A stretch of DNA of 64,000 bases from Bacillus sp. FSL K6-3431 (GTDB lineage Bacteria; Bacillota; Bacilli; Bacillales; Bacillaceae_C). Made by a program: the position numbers and the translations under genes. Shown here in pieces: positions 1 through 8,401 of the stretch (its first letter is position 1; each line of letters begins with the position of its first letter). The stretch covers positions 4,526,001 through 4,590,000 of the forward strand of contig NZ_JBBOCT010000001.1 in NCBI RefSeq assembly GCF_038002605.1, given 5' to 3'. The notes beneath the pieces were generated by a model, which had not been told where the DNA came from, did not search any database, and saw only the letters and a program-made list of their open reading frames with translations.

Positions 1-23
1 GAGAAGGAGGAGAAAGGATAAAA

Positions 24-659
24 ATGGATTATGAACTTATTAACCTAGTAAGAAAATATCCCGATTTGTCCATTTGCAGTTCAGATATAGAGACAGCTTT
101 TCAATTACTTAAGGCAACGTATCATGATGGGGGAAAGCTACTACTCTGTGGGAACGGAGGTAGTGCCTCGGATTGTGAACATATTGTAGGTGAGTTAATG
201 AAAGGCTTTCGTTTAAAACGATCTGTTGATGATCCATTTAAACAGAAACTACAACGCAACTTCCCTGCTGACTCTGAATATATGTCAAGTCATTTACAAG
301 CAGCGCTTCCTGCCATATCATTAGTTAGCCATACTGCATTAATTAGTGCATTCGCCAATGACGTTGCAGCAGATATGATCTTTGCCCAGCAAGTGTTTGG
401 ATATGGTAAAGACGAAGATACACTAATTGGTATAAGTACATCCGGCAACTCGGAGAATGTGTTAAATGCTTTAAAAGTAGCCCGAACAAAAGGTTTAAAA
501 ACAATTGGTATGACTGGAAAAAATGGTGGGCAGATGAAAAAAATATGTGATGTAACGATATGTGTGCCAATGGAAAACACACTTGATATACAAGAGCGGC
601 ATTTACCAATCTATCATACACTTTGCATCATGTTGGAGGAGGAGTTCTTTGGACAATGA
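24..659 (+). CDS. SIS-domain phosphosugar isomerase (GmhA-like)
   Basis: A 211-residue cytoplasmic protein formed essentially of one SIS (sugar isomerase) domain. The phosphosugar-binding loop CGNGGSASDCEH lies near residues 42-53 and a second SIS hallmark, ISTSGNSENVLNAL, near 138-151. This loop plus the length resemble the GmhA/DiaA group, which isomerises sedoheptulose 7-phosphate or binds related phosphosugars. It starts at ATG after a strong GGAGGAG-type site and its stop overlaps the start of the ROK kinase gene by 4 bp, so the two are translationally coupled. Coupling to a sugar kinase and a downstream alpha-galactosidase favours a catabolic sugar-phosphate isomerase over LPS heptose synthesis, which a Gram-positive would not need; that is inference. 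The substrate is unknown, and the operon may begin upstream of the window. Confidence 0.85.
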   Translation: MDYELINLVRKYPDLSICSSDIETAFQLLKATYHDGGKLLLCGNGGSASDCEHIVGELMKGFRLKRSVDDPFKQKLQRNFPADSEYMSSHLQAALPAISLVSHTALISAFANDVAADMIFAQQVFGYGKDEDTLIGISTSGNSENVLNALKVARTKGLKTIGMTGKNGGQMKKICDVTICVPMENTLDIQERHLPIYHTLCIMLEEEFFGQ

Positions 660-1633
660 GTATCCTAGCTGGAATAGATATTGGTGGTACTAAATGTGCA
701 GTTTCAATTGGAAAGACTACTGACCAGTCAGTGGAAATGATCGCCAAAGACCATTTCCTAACTCCAGACACTCCGGAGCAAACATTGAAGCAACTGATCG
801 AAACATTAATGAATCTCTTGGATAATCTGAACATGGATTCAATTGATTCAATTGGTATCAGTTGCGGAGGCCCATTGGACAGTAAAAGTGGACTAATCCT
901 TTCTCCCCCAAACTTGCCTAATTGGAATAATGTTAATGTCATTCGACCTTTTCAAAAACAATTTTCTGTTCCCGTCGGTTTACAGAATGATGCTAATGCT
1001 TGTGCACTCGCAGAATGGAAATGGGGGGCTGGACAAGGGTGCAAAAACATGATTTTCCTTACTTTTGGAACCGGAATGGGAGCAGGTTTGATTCTGGATG
1101 GAAAGTTATATTCAGGAACAAATGATAATGCTGGGGAAGTTGGTCACGTCCGATTGGAAGAGAAAGGTCCGGTAGGATACGGAAAAGCGGGTTCTTTTGA
1201 AGGTTTTTGCAGTGGCGGGGGAATCGCAAATTTGGCACAGACAAAAGCGATGGAGCATCTTTCTAACGGTAACGAAACTATATTTTGTCAGTCGCTAGAT
1301 GAAATATCGAATATAACAACTAAGAAAGTAGGGGAAGCAGCGCAGGCTGGCGATCCACTTGCAATAGAAGTATTTCAAACCGTGGCAAGAAAACTTGGAA
1401 AAGGATTAGCGTTTATTGTAGACATTTTGAATCCGGAACGTATTGTCATTGGAAGCATTTATGGACGACAGCAATCATTATTAATGCCGATTGCGCTGGA
1501 GGTTCTTAAAAAGGAAGCATTGCCGCAATCATTGGAAGTATGTGAGATTGTATCTGCTGGGCTTGGTGAACAAGTCGGTGACTATGCTAGTTTGTCTGTA
1601 GCATTAAATACATTAGAAAGTGTCCATTCTTAA
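656..1633 (+). CDS. ROK family sugar kinase
   Basis: A 325-residue ROK kinase, probably phosphorylating a free hexose or hexose derivative with ATP in the cytoplasm. The N-terminal phosphate loop DIGGTKCAVSIG, the LQNDANACALAEW segment with the predicted catalytic Asp, and the FGTGMGAGLI adenosine loop are visible. The usual zinc motif CxCGxxGCxE is absent; instead the region reads GHVRLEEKGPVGYGK followed by FCSGGG, as in the ROK subgroup with a reduced metal site. There is no N-terminal helix-turn-helix, so it is an enzyme, not a repressor. ATG at 656 is chosen because it overlaps the SIS gene stop (ATGA) and the ROK fold begins at once; an in-frame ATG at 623 would lie deep inside the upstream gene. 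The substrate cannot be read from sequence. Confidence 0.85.
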   Translation: MSILAGIDIGGTKCAVSIGKTTDQSVEMIAKDHFLTPDTPEQTLKQLIETLMNLLDNLNMDSIDSIGISCGGPLDSKSGLILSPPNLPNWNNVNVIRPFQKQFSVPVGLQNDANACALAEWKWGAGQGCKNMIFLTFGTGMGAGLILDGKLYSGTNDNAGEVGHVRLEEKGPVGYGKAGSFEGFCSGGGIANLAQTKAMEHLSNGNETIFCQSLDEISNITTKKVGEAAQAGDPLAIEVFQTVARKLGKGLAFIVDILNPERIVIGSIYGRQQSLLMPIALEVLKKEALPQSLEVCEIVSAGLGEQVGDYASLSVALNTLESVHS

Positions 1634-1971
1634 GGGAAAAAGAAATTCTCCTACAGGCAGAGTCTTGGCTTGAAAGGAAGTTGATGAACTGTGGATATAC
1701 AAAGCCTATTATTGGATTAGGACATACTGCAGTTAAAACTCCTAACATTAAATAGCTCGTGCCAAATATTGTAACATCTGAAAGTACCTATTATAATTTC
1801 TCCATTTGTGCCCTATCCATAGCTTTCTTTGTTACAAGGATACAATAGCCTTTATTAATGAAAGCGGGAACATGATTTTAATAAGAGGTTTTGTTATATC
1901 AAGAACTTATACTTATCGGGTCTTACTAATGGTTTAAAAACTAAAAACATTACTTATTTGAAGGAGATAAA
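1634..1971. other. intergenic region with cre-like site
   Basis: A 338-bp gap between the ROK kinase and GH36 genes. No credible coding frame was seen. Its notable content is a cre-like sequence at 1858-1873 and a ribosome binding site (AAGGAGA) just before 1972. It presumably carries the GH36 promoter, but no convincing -35/-10 pair could be assigned. Confidence 0.5.
1858..1873. promoter_or_regulatory. candidate CcpA cre site
   Basis: ATGAAAGCGGGAACAT fits the Bacillus cre consensus WTGNAARCGNWWWCAW at every constrained position but one. It lies about 100 bp upstream of the GH36 start, a normal place for carbon catabolite repression of a glycosidase. This is a consensus match read by eye. 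Confidence 0.5.
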
Positions 1972-4101
1972 ATGGCACATCCTAAAATTAATATTCATTG
2001 TAAATCCAATATCATTTTAGGTGATATAGGCCTATCGGTTACATTAAATGATCATTCGAATGTTGAACTTACGTACAAAGATACAGTTGAACATAATGGT
2101 AAAGATCACCTAGGAAACTATGAAAATATCCTCCATCATTTTTCTGATCCGGCAGAGACAATATCATTAACACTACAGCTGAAAGTGTATCACGAAGTCA
2201 CTTTTGCGTTTGTAGATGCCACGATAAAAAATGAAAGAATACAAGGCAGACATCATTACTTTGCACCTGAAGGATGTATTTCTATAAGGGTTGGAGATAT
2301 AGGTGAGATACAAGGTTTAATGGCCAACTATCAGCATAAGGACTGGTGGACTCGCCCTTACTTTGGCCATGACATTTCATTTCTTCCGGAAAGGACACAA
2401 TCTTTACTTTGGAAAACGGAAGAAAATCTCAATTACATAATACCTGTTGTTGATAAGGAGTACAGAACAGATTTTGCAGGTGGAGAAAAAGGCTTGACTA
2501 TTAAGCTTTCATCCTTTACAGGTGGATATGATCAATGCCAAACACTGGCCTTTGCAATTGGAAGTGGCGATAATCCATTCAAACTTTCCGAGAGAACGAT
2601 TATAGCAACACTGAAAATGTTAGGCTTTCCAACATTACCACGGGAAAATAAGCACTATCCTGAAATTTTGGAATATCTCGGGTGGTGTAGCTGGGATGCG
2701 TTGTATCACCAAGTTAGTGAAAGTGGAATCATTGAAAAAATGGAGGAACTTGAGGAAAAAGAGCTACCGGTCAAATGGGTAATGATTGACGATGGTTGGC
2801 TTAATGTGAATGAAAATCGTCTTGTATCATTTGATGCAGACAAGGAAAAGTTCCCTAATGGGCTTCACTCCATATCCAAAAGGCTTAAAGAACAATTCGG
2901 TGTTAACTGGGTCGGCGTATGGCATACGATAACTGGGTATTGGGGAGGTATTCACCCTGAAAGCGATCTTGCAAAAACAATGGAACGATCTCTTTATATG
3001 ACAAATAGTAACAAGTTAATTCCAAATCCCGATCCAAGTAAAGGCTTTGATTTCTGGAATACATGGCATAAGGCACTTAAAAAGGAACATATCGACTTTG
3101 TAAAAGTAGATAGTCAAAGTGCCGTTAATAATTTTATGATGTACCATGATGCAATTGGCAAAACTGCTCGAGGAGCGCATGTAGGATTAGAGGCATCTGT
3201 CGGCATTCATTTTGACCAGTGCATTTTAAATTGTATGGGGATGGCTTCTGAAAATATTTGGAATCGTCCTATATCAGCTGTTTCTAGAAATAGCGATGAT
3301 TTTGTTCCAGGTGAAGAAATCAGTTTTAAGGAACATGCCCTCCAGAATGCCTATAATTCTTTTTATCATGGCCATTTCTATTGGGGAGATTGGGACATGT
3401 ATTGGACTAAACATGAAGAGGATGTACAAAATGCTGTTTTGAGAGCGGTCAGCGGTGGCCCAGTCTATTTCAGTGACCGTATAGGTGAAACAGACCCTTC
3501 CAAAATTTGGCCATTAATTTTAAGCAATGGCCGGATTCTGCGAGCAGATCGACCAGGACTACCAACCAAAGACTGTTTATTCATAAATCCTAATGAAGAT
3601 GCCGTCCCATTAAAGATCTGGAATACGACAAATGGTGTAGGGATCATCGCTGTTTTTAACATCCATTTGCACGATGAGCAGGTAAATGGAACAATTTCTC
3701 CAACAGATGTTCCAGGACTTGCTGGAGATAAATTTGCCATTTACGATTATTTTAATAAAGATATAACAGTAATCGGAAAGGAAGAAAAGTTAGACGTTTC
3801 ACTAGAAAAAGAAGCGGCCCAATTATTTTTAATTATACCTTTAGTAGAAAAGGTTAACCCTATTGGTTTAATCAGAAAATATTTGGCACCACTAACGATT
3901 TCAAAACAATTTCATTATGAAAATAAATTGGTCATTCATTTAGTAGAGGGCGGTCAATTTGGATTTATTTCAACTGAAAGACACCTAACCGCAATAATTA
4001 ATGGGAAGGAAACTGCTATTTTACAAATGGAGGAAAATTACTATACGATTGATTGCTCAAAATATAAAGAAGAAGTAGTTATAGAAATAGTGCATGGATG
4101 A
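1972..4101 (+). CDS. GH36-family alpha-galactosidase (Sip1/raffinose synthase-like)
   Basis: A 709-residue glycoside hydrolase of the Sip1/raffinose-synthase branch of GH36. An N-terminal beta-sandwich is followed by a TIM barrel whose hallmarks are readable: LGWCSWDALY from residue 236, IDDGW at 272-276, DFVKVDSQS with predicted nucleophile Asp380, and SRNSDDF at 438-444 carrying the likely acid/base Asp. A short beta-rich C-terminal domain follows. There is no signal peptide, so the enzyme should act in the cytoplasm on imported alpha-galactosides or related sugars. ATG at 1972 has a good AAGGAGA site. A cre-like site lies upstream, and the surrounding isomerase, kinase and PTS-like genes support a catabolic role. 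Plant relatives include transglycosidases, so the exact reaction (hydrolysis or transfer) is not fixed by sequence. Confidence 0.85.
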   Translation: MAHPKINIHCKSNIILGDIGLSVTLNDHSNVELTYKDTVEHNGKDHLGNYENILHHFSDPAETISLTLQLKVYHEVTFAFVDATIKNERIQGRHHYFAPEGCISIRVGDIGEIQGLMANYQHKDWWTRPYFGHDISFLPERTQSLLWKTEENLNYIIPVVDKEYRTDFAGGEKGLTIKLSSFTGGYDQCQTLAFAIGSGDNPFKLSERTIIATLKMLGFPTLPRENKHYPEILEYLGWCSWDALYHQVSESGIIEKMEELEEKELPVKWVMIDDGWLNVNENRLVSFDADKEKFPNGLHSISKRLKEQFGVNWVGVWHTITGYWGGIHPESDLAKTMERSLYMTNSNKLIPNPDPSKGFDFWNTWHKALKKEHIDFVKVDSQSAVNNFMMYHDAIGKTARGAHVGLEASVGIHFDQCILNCMGMASENIWNRPISAVSRNSDDFVPGEEISFKEHALQNAYNSFYHGHFYWGDWDMYWTKHEEDVQNAVLRAVSGGPVYFSDRIGETDPSKIWPLILSNGRILRADRPGLPTKDCLFINPNEDAVPLKIWNTTNGVGIIAVFNIHLHDEQVNGTISPTDVPGLAGDKFAIYDYFNKDITVIGKEEKLDVSLEKEAAQLFLIIPLVEKVNPIGLIRKYLAPLTISKQFHYENKLVIHLVEGGQFGFISTERHLTAIINGKETAILQMEENYYTIDCSKYKEEVVIEIVHG

Positions 4102-4268
4102 ACTTTATGATTTGGAGAATAAACATTTGCCAAATATCAAAAAGCGAAAATGAAACTACTTATAGTACTGGTGAACAAAATGAAATTTCCCATTTGAAAG
4201 ACAGGCGGAGTGGATAACTTATAACCCTTTGATAGGTAGGTTTATTGGAAAGGGGAGGATGAATTACA

Positions 4269-6074
4269 ATGAAACAAATTTCTACCAATCTTTTTCTATA
4301 TGAGGATACGTGCAATGTTTATATCATTCGAAAAGAAAAAACTGCTATCCTAATCGATTTTGGGGATGGCGGGGTATTAGAAAAGCTTTCATCGATAGGA
4401 ATCAAAAGCGTATCTGATATCCTTATGACTCATCATCATCGGGATCAAGCCCAAGGTTTACATAAAGCAGTAAAAGCAGGTATTCGAATATGGGTGCCAC
4501 ATGTAGAACAAGATTTATTTCATTCAATGAATGAACATTGGAATGCTAGAGAAATAGATAATAATTATAATATGAGACAGGATAGGTTTTCGATCCTTCA
4601 CTCTGTACCTGTGTATAATATATTAAAAGATTATTCTATGCATGTTTTTCATGGGATGAAATTCAACATTTTGCCAACACCAGGTCATACTATGGGGTCT
4701 ATTACGATTATGGGACAAATAGATGGTAAACATGTTGCCTTCACGGGAGATTTGATTTATGCACCTGGAAAGGTTTGGTCAATGTCAGCAACTCAATGGT
4801 CATATAACGGCGGAGAAGGGATCGCATTAAGTGTACTTTCTTTATTGGACCTAAAAGATCAAAACTTTGATTTGTTGCTCCCATCCCATGGTCATATCAT
4901 GGATCACCCAATTGAAGCGATAGATCTATTGATAGAACGTTTTACTAAATTAATGACAGCACGAAAACAAAATCCAAGACTTTTACAATTACGAGAAAAA
5001 CCATATGAAGCGATAACACCCCATCTATTAAAAAACCGCACAAGTATGGCAAATTCATATGTATTATTGTCGAAAACTGGTAAAGCATTATTTATTGATT
5101 TTGGTTACGATTTTATTGGTGGAATGGCGGCTGGTTCAGATCGAGCTTCAAGAAGACCTTGGCTGTCTACCCTATCAAAGTTGAAAGAGGAGTTCAATGT
5201 TAATAAAATAGATGTTGTTATTCCAACTCATTATCATGATGATCATATTGCCGGAATAAATTTGTTAAGGGATGTAGAAGGGACAGAAGTCTGGTGTCCA
5301 GAAAACTTTGCAAATATATTGGAGAAGCCAAAGAATTATAACTTGCCGTGCCTTTGGTACGACTCAATAAAAGTAGATAGGAAACTGGCTCTTTACCATA
5401 AAATCCAGTGGGAAGAATATGAATTTACTTTATATGAACAGCCAGGCCATACCCTATACGCGGTAGCTATTAGCTTTCAAATTGATGGAAAACAGGTAGT
5501 AGCAATTGGTGATCAATATCAAGGGGATGAGGGCGATTATAATTATGTCTATCATAACAAATTTCGAATAAAGGATTATGTTGATAGTGCCGAACTATAT
5601 AAAAAAATCAAACCTGATATTCTTATTTCCGGCCATTGGGACCCTATTTATGTGACTGAGGATTATCTCCAGTTAATTGAGGAAAAAGGAATATTGTTAC
5701 AAGAACTTCATAATGATCTGCTTCCCTTAGAAGAAATCGATTTTGGTGTAGAAGGTTTTGGAGCTACAATCTTGCCCTACCAATCATTTGTGCGGGCAGG
5801 GGAAACCTTTTCAGTAACAGTAGAAATCAAAAACCCATATCCAATAGAGACACTGGTAAGAACCAGCATGGTTACACCTAAGGATTGGGAAGTTGAAAAG
5901 AAAATATATGAAAGAATAGTATCTGGTAATAAAAGTGTTTGTTTTCAAACTTCTATTACTATTCCTAAAGGAACGACAGGATATAGAGAAAGAATTGCTA
6001 TCGACATAACAGTGGGAGATCAACAGTTTGGACAACATGCTGAGGCGCTTGTCTCAATTATGAATAGTAAATAA
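4269..6074 (+). CDS. tandem-domain metallo-beta-lactamase-fold hydrolase
   Basis: A 601-residue cytoplasmic protein with two consecutive metallo-beta-lactamase (MBL) folds. The first (about residues 1-230) has THHHRDQ at 54-60, then TPGHTMGS and FTGDLIY; the last His of the canonical HxHxDH motif is Gln60. The second (about 255-475) has a canonical THYHDDH at 320-326, QPGHTLYAV, AIGDQY and SGHWD. The remaining 120 or so C-terminal residues look beta-rich and immunoglobulin-like and may bind ligand or partner. It starts at ATG with a GGGGAGG site. It sits between a GH36 glycosidase and a PTS-like permease, suggesting a link to carbohydrate use, but no substrate can be named. The duplicated, asymmetric active sites are unusual. 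Confidence 0.75.
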   Translation: MKQISTNLFLYEDTCNVYIIRKEKTAILIDFGDGGVLEKLSSIGIKSVSDILMTHHHRDQAQGLHKAVKAGIRIWVPHVEQDLFHSMNEHWNAREIDNNYNMRQDRFSILHSVPVYNILKDYSMHVFHGMKFNILPTPGHTMGSITIMGQIDGKHVAFTGDLIYAPGKVWSMSATQWSYNGGEGIALSVLSLLDLKDQNFDLLLPSHGHIMDHPIEAIDLLIERFTKLMTARKQNPRLLQLREKPYEAITPHLLKNRTSMANSYVLLSKTGKALFIDFGYDFIGGMAAGSDRASRRPWLSTLSKLKEEFNVNKIDVVIPTHYHDDHIAGINLLRDVEGTEVWCPENFANILEKPKNYNLPCLWYDSIKVDRKLALYHKIQWEEYEFTLYEQPGHTLYAVAISFQIDGKQVVAIGDQYQGDEGDYNYVYHNKFRIKDYVDSAELYKKIKPDILISGHWDPIYVTEDYLQLIEEKGILLQELHNDLLPLEEIDFGVEGFGATILPYQSFVRAGETFSVTVEIKNPYPIETLVRTSMVTPKDWEVEKKIYERIVSGNKSVCFQTSITIPKGTTGYRERIAIDITVGDQQFGQHAEALVSIMNSK

Positions 6075-6138
6075 TGTATTTGAATGCTTCAAATTGAAAT
6101 TTACACAAATAAAAAAACTATGGATACATTCAAATACA
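6075..6138 (+). terminator. long-loop hairpin after the MBL gene
   Basis: TGTATTTGAATG at 6075-6086 is perfectly repeated in inverse at 6127-6138 and followed by GTTTTTAAA. The 40-base AT-rich loop is long for an intrinsic terminator, but its position two bases after the stop codon fits one. Confidence 0.5.
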
Positions 6139-6375
6139 GTTTTTAAATAAAACATAGTAACGGAGATAGATATTTTACAATTATGAAGTGGAAACAATAT
6201 TTTGAAAAATACGCTTGCTAGTTTCATCTTATGATATTTTATTAAATGTATATTGCTTACAGAAGATGTCGATGGGTTTCTTAGATTAAATTTTATCAGG
6301 CTGTGTTTAACCTCATAGACACAGTTAAATCTTTGAGAGGAAAATAAAAAGAATGTTATAATAAAAAAATTGATA

Positions 6376-6404
6376 TTGACAAATTTTCAGAAATCAATTA
6401 AATT
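6376..6404 (+). promoter_or_regulatory. sigma-A-like promoter of the PTS-like gene
   Basis: A perfect -35 TTGACA (6376-6381), a 17-bp spacer and a -10-like TAAATT (6399-6404) lie about 60 bp before the GTG start. The -35 and spacing are good; the -10 matches only 4 of 6 positions. Confidence 0.5.
6382..6396 (+). promoter_or_regulatory. candidate CodY box in the promoter spacer
   Basis: AATTTTCAGAAATCA matches the CodY consensus AATTTTCWGAAAATT at 12 of 15 positions and lies entirely within the spacer of the promoter at 6376-6404, where binding would block polymerase. The match is by eye in AT-rich DNA, so chance is possible. Confidence 0.35.
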
Positions 6405-6466
6405 GTGCGTACATCATATATAAATATTCATTATATTATGGCAATGAGATGTTTAGGGGGAAAGTT

Positions 6467-8074
6467 GTGAAAAACGTAGCAATTTTAGGTAGCAGTGGGG
6501 GGAATTTGTATAATTTGGGTGGTAAGAATCCCAAAAGGCTTGTCTCTGAAATATTAATTCAAAGTGATTCTGCAGGAGTGAATGTTAGCGCCGTCCAATT
6601 TATTGGTGCTGAGGTATCTATGGATGTAGCGAAGAAAAATACAAGAGCTACTCTTTTTACACTTAAGGAAGAAATACCTATGAGAATATTTGAAGGATCA
6701 TTACTAGAAGTTAATCATGAAGCTAGTACGCTTGATTCAGAAATTGCTCAAAAAATCCGTGATGGGAAAATTGATGGACTAATCGTGATGAGTATCGACC
6801 CAGAGGGCCCAAATAGAAATGCTATATTGGCAGCTATTGAGAAAAAGATTCCGATAGTAGGTACAGGTGGAACATCTATGGCAATCATTGGTTCTAAAGG
6901 AGCCAATGTCATTTCCGCTTCTGGTACAACTGGGACTACTAATCGAACAAGGGCAATATCATTTATTTCATCTTTATGTAAATTGTGGGGAATCAAGTAT
7001 CACCCGATAATTGGTCAACCGTCTGGAAAAAATAATGTAGCAGGGAATCCTTTAAAACGAATAAACATTAGGGGCATCATGATCTCTTCCCTACCTGCAT
7101 TTATTGCACTAGCACTTATTCTAGCATTAAGTAAGATTCCGGCCTTATCTGGTTTGGGTGAAATATTTGATATTTTATTACAAGCTCTTCCAGTCGTCAT
7201 TGCCGCGATTGCGGCCAAACAGGTATCAGATTTAGATGAAGTATCAATTGTTGCAGGGATAATAGCTGGGGTTTTGTCAATAAAGGGCGGTATTATCGGT
7301 GGAATTATCGGTGGTATTGGAGCAGGACTATTCGTTCAGTTATTATTCTTGAAATGTGTACAATGGCGTTTTCCAATGACTACTGTTAATATCGTTGCAG
7401 GTGGGGTTTCAGGAATTATATCTGGGTTACTTGTATTTTATTTTGTAGCACCTGTAGCATTAATGGTTGGAGATTTTATTAAATTAATCATTGAACAAGC
7501 CGTAGTATTCAGTCCTGTTCTTGCAGGTGCTGTTGCTGGGTTATTAATTTGGCCAGCAATACTAGGCGGCATATATCATGCGGCAATACTACCAATTGTT
7601 TTGCTTGAAATGGAAAAAACAGGAAATAGCTTCTTAGGAGCTGTAGATATGGTCTCTTTAGTCATGGTTGCTGCCGGAATTAATCTTGCGAATATCATTT
7701 CGCCTAGAGATAAAGGAGAGGCTGCAATAGCAACACCTGGCTTTATGATTAATCTTGGTTTTGGTACTTTCGTAGAATCAGCTTATCCGTTTATGTTCTC
7801 GAATAAAGTCGTCTTTGGAGGGGCGATATTGTCTGCTGGTGTTGGTGGAGCGCTTGTTGGAGCATTTGATGTTAGGGGTACCGCCTATTTACCTTCTTTT
7901 GTAGCACCTTTTGCATCAAATAATGTAATAGGATTCATTATTTCGATGATTGGGGCATTTATTTGTTCATTTCTAATCACGGCTTTTGCTAATAAATTAA
8001 TGAAGAAAAAAGGAACGGACGTTGAAAATGTTGTTTCAAAAAGTACCATACAGATTAATAAGCAAAGTCTTTAA
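6467..8074 (+). CDS. PTS EIIC-like membrane protein with fused N-terminal domain
   Basis: A 535-residue protein. Residues 1 to about 190 form a soluble alpha/beta domain opening with VAILGSSGGNLYNLGG and containing the glycine-rich stretches VGTGGTSMAII and SASGTTGTTNRT, which look like a nucleotide- or ligand-binding fold. The remainder is a hydrophobic domain of roughly eight to ten membrane segments resembling the fructose-type PTS EIIC family. No EIIA or EIIB gene lies nearby, and no phosphorylatable Cys/His domain is obvious here. GTG at 6467 is preferred because AGGGGG lies 7 bases upstream, whereas an in-frame ATG at 6449 precedes that site. It probably transports, or is regulated by, a sugar handled by the upstream enzymes; the mechanism is uncertain. 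Confidence 0.65.
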   Translation: MKNVAILGSSGGNLYNLGGKNPKRLVSEILIQSDSAGVNVSAVQFIGAEVSMDVAKKNTRATLFTLKEEIPMRIFEGSLLEVNHEASTLDSEIAQKIRDGKIDGLIVMSIDPEGPNRNAILAAIEKKIPIVGTGGTSMAIIGSKGANVISASGTTGTTNRTRAISFISSLCKLWGIKYHPIIGQPSGKNNVAGNPLKRINIRGIMISSLPAFIALALILALSKIPALSGLGEIFDILLQALPVVIAAIAAKQVSDLDEVSIVAGIIAGVLSIKGGIIGGIIGGIGAGLFVQLLFLKCVQWRFPMTTVNIVAGGVSGIISGLLVFYFVAPVALMVGDFIKLIIEQAVVFSPVLAGAVAGLLIWPAILGGIYHAAILPIVLLEMEKTGNSFLGAVDMVSLVMVAAGINLANIISPRDKGEAAIATPGFMINLGFGTFVESAYPFMFSNKVVFGGAILSAGVGGALVGAFDVRGTAYLPSFVAPFASNNVIGFIISMIGAFICSFLITAFANKLMKKKGTDVENVVSKSTIQINKQSL

Positions 8075-8401
8075 TGTATGCCTATAAGTATACGATTAAA
8101 CAACAAATAATAGTTATCAGCCATAATTACTTAAGCACTAAGAGGAAACGAACTGCTTGGCCCAAGAATAATGTTTTTAAAAGCAAGCCCTATGGAAATT
8201 ACCCCATAGGGTTTTTGATTTTATGACAAATGCTTGAAAAAAATGGTAGTTAATTTATGCTGGAAATGGTAAAATTGAACTAGGAATAGACGATATAAAA
8301 GTATTACTATATAAATGAATTGACTGAAATTGTTTAGGATCCGAATGTAAGATCAATTTATGAATATAAAGACATAGAGTGAGGAAAAATTGGAGGGGGA
8401 A
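8075..8401. other. intergenic region
   Basis: A 327-bp gap holding an intrinsic terminator at 8188-8216 and the start-proximal region of the response regulator. No additional gene was found. Confidence 0.5.
8188..8216 (+). terminator. intrinsic terminator after the PTS-like gene
   Basis: CCCTATGG (8188-8195) pairs perfectly with CCATAGGG (8204-8211) around an 8-base loop and is followed by a run of five T residues. Confidence 0.8.

Larger units (their letters stand above)
6139..6466. other. intergenic promoter region
   Basis: This 328-bp AT-rich gap holds no credible ORF. It carries a sigma-A-like promoter overlapped by a CodY-like box shortly before the PTS-like gene. Confidence 0.5.
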
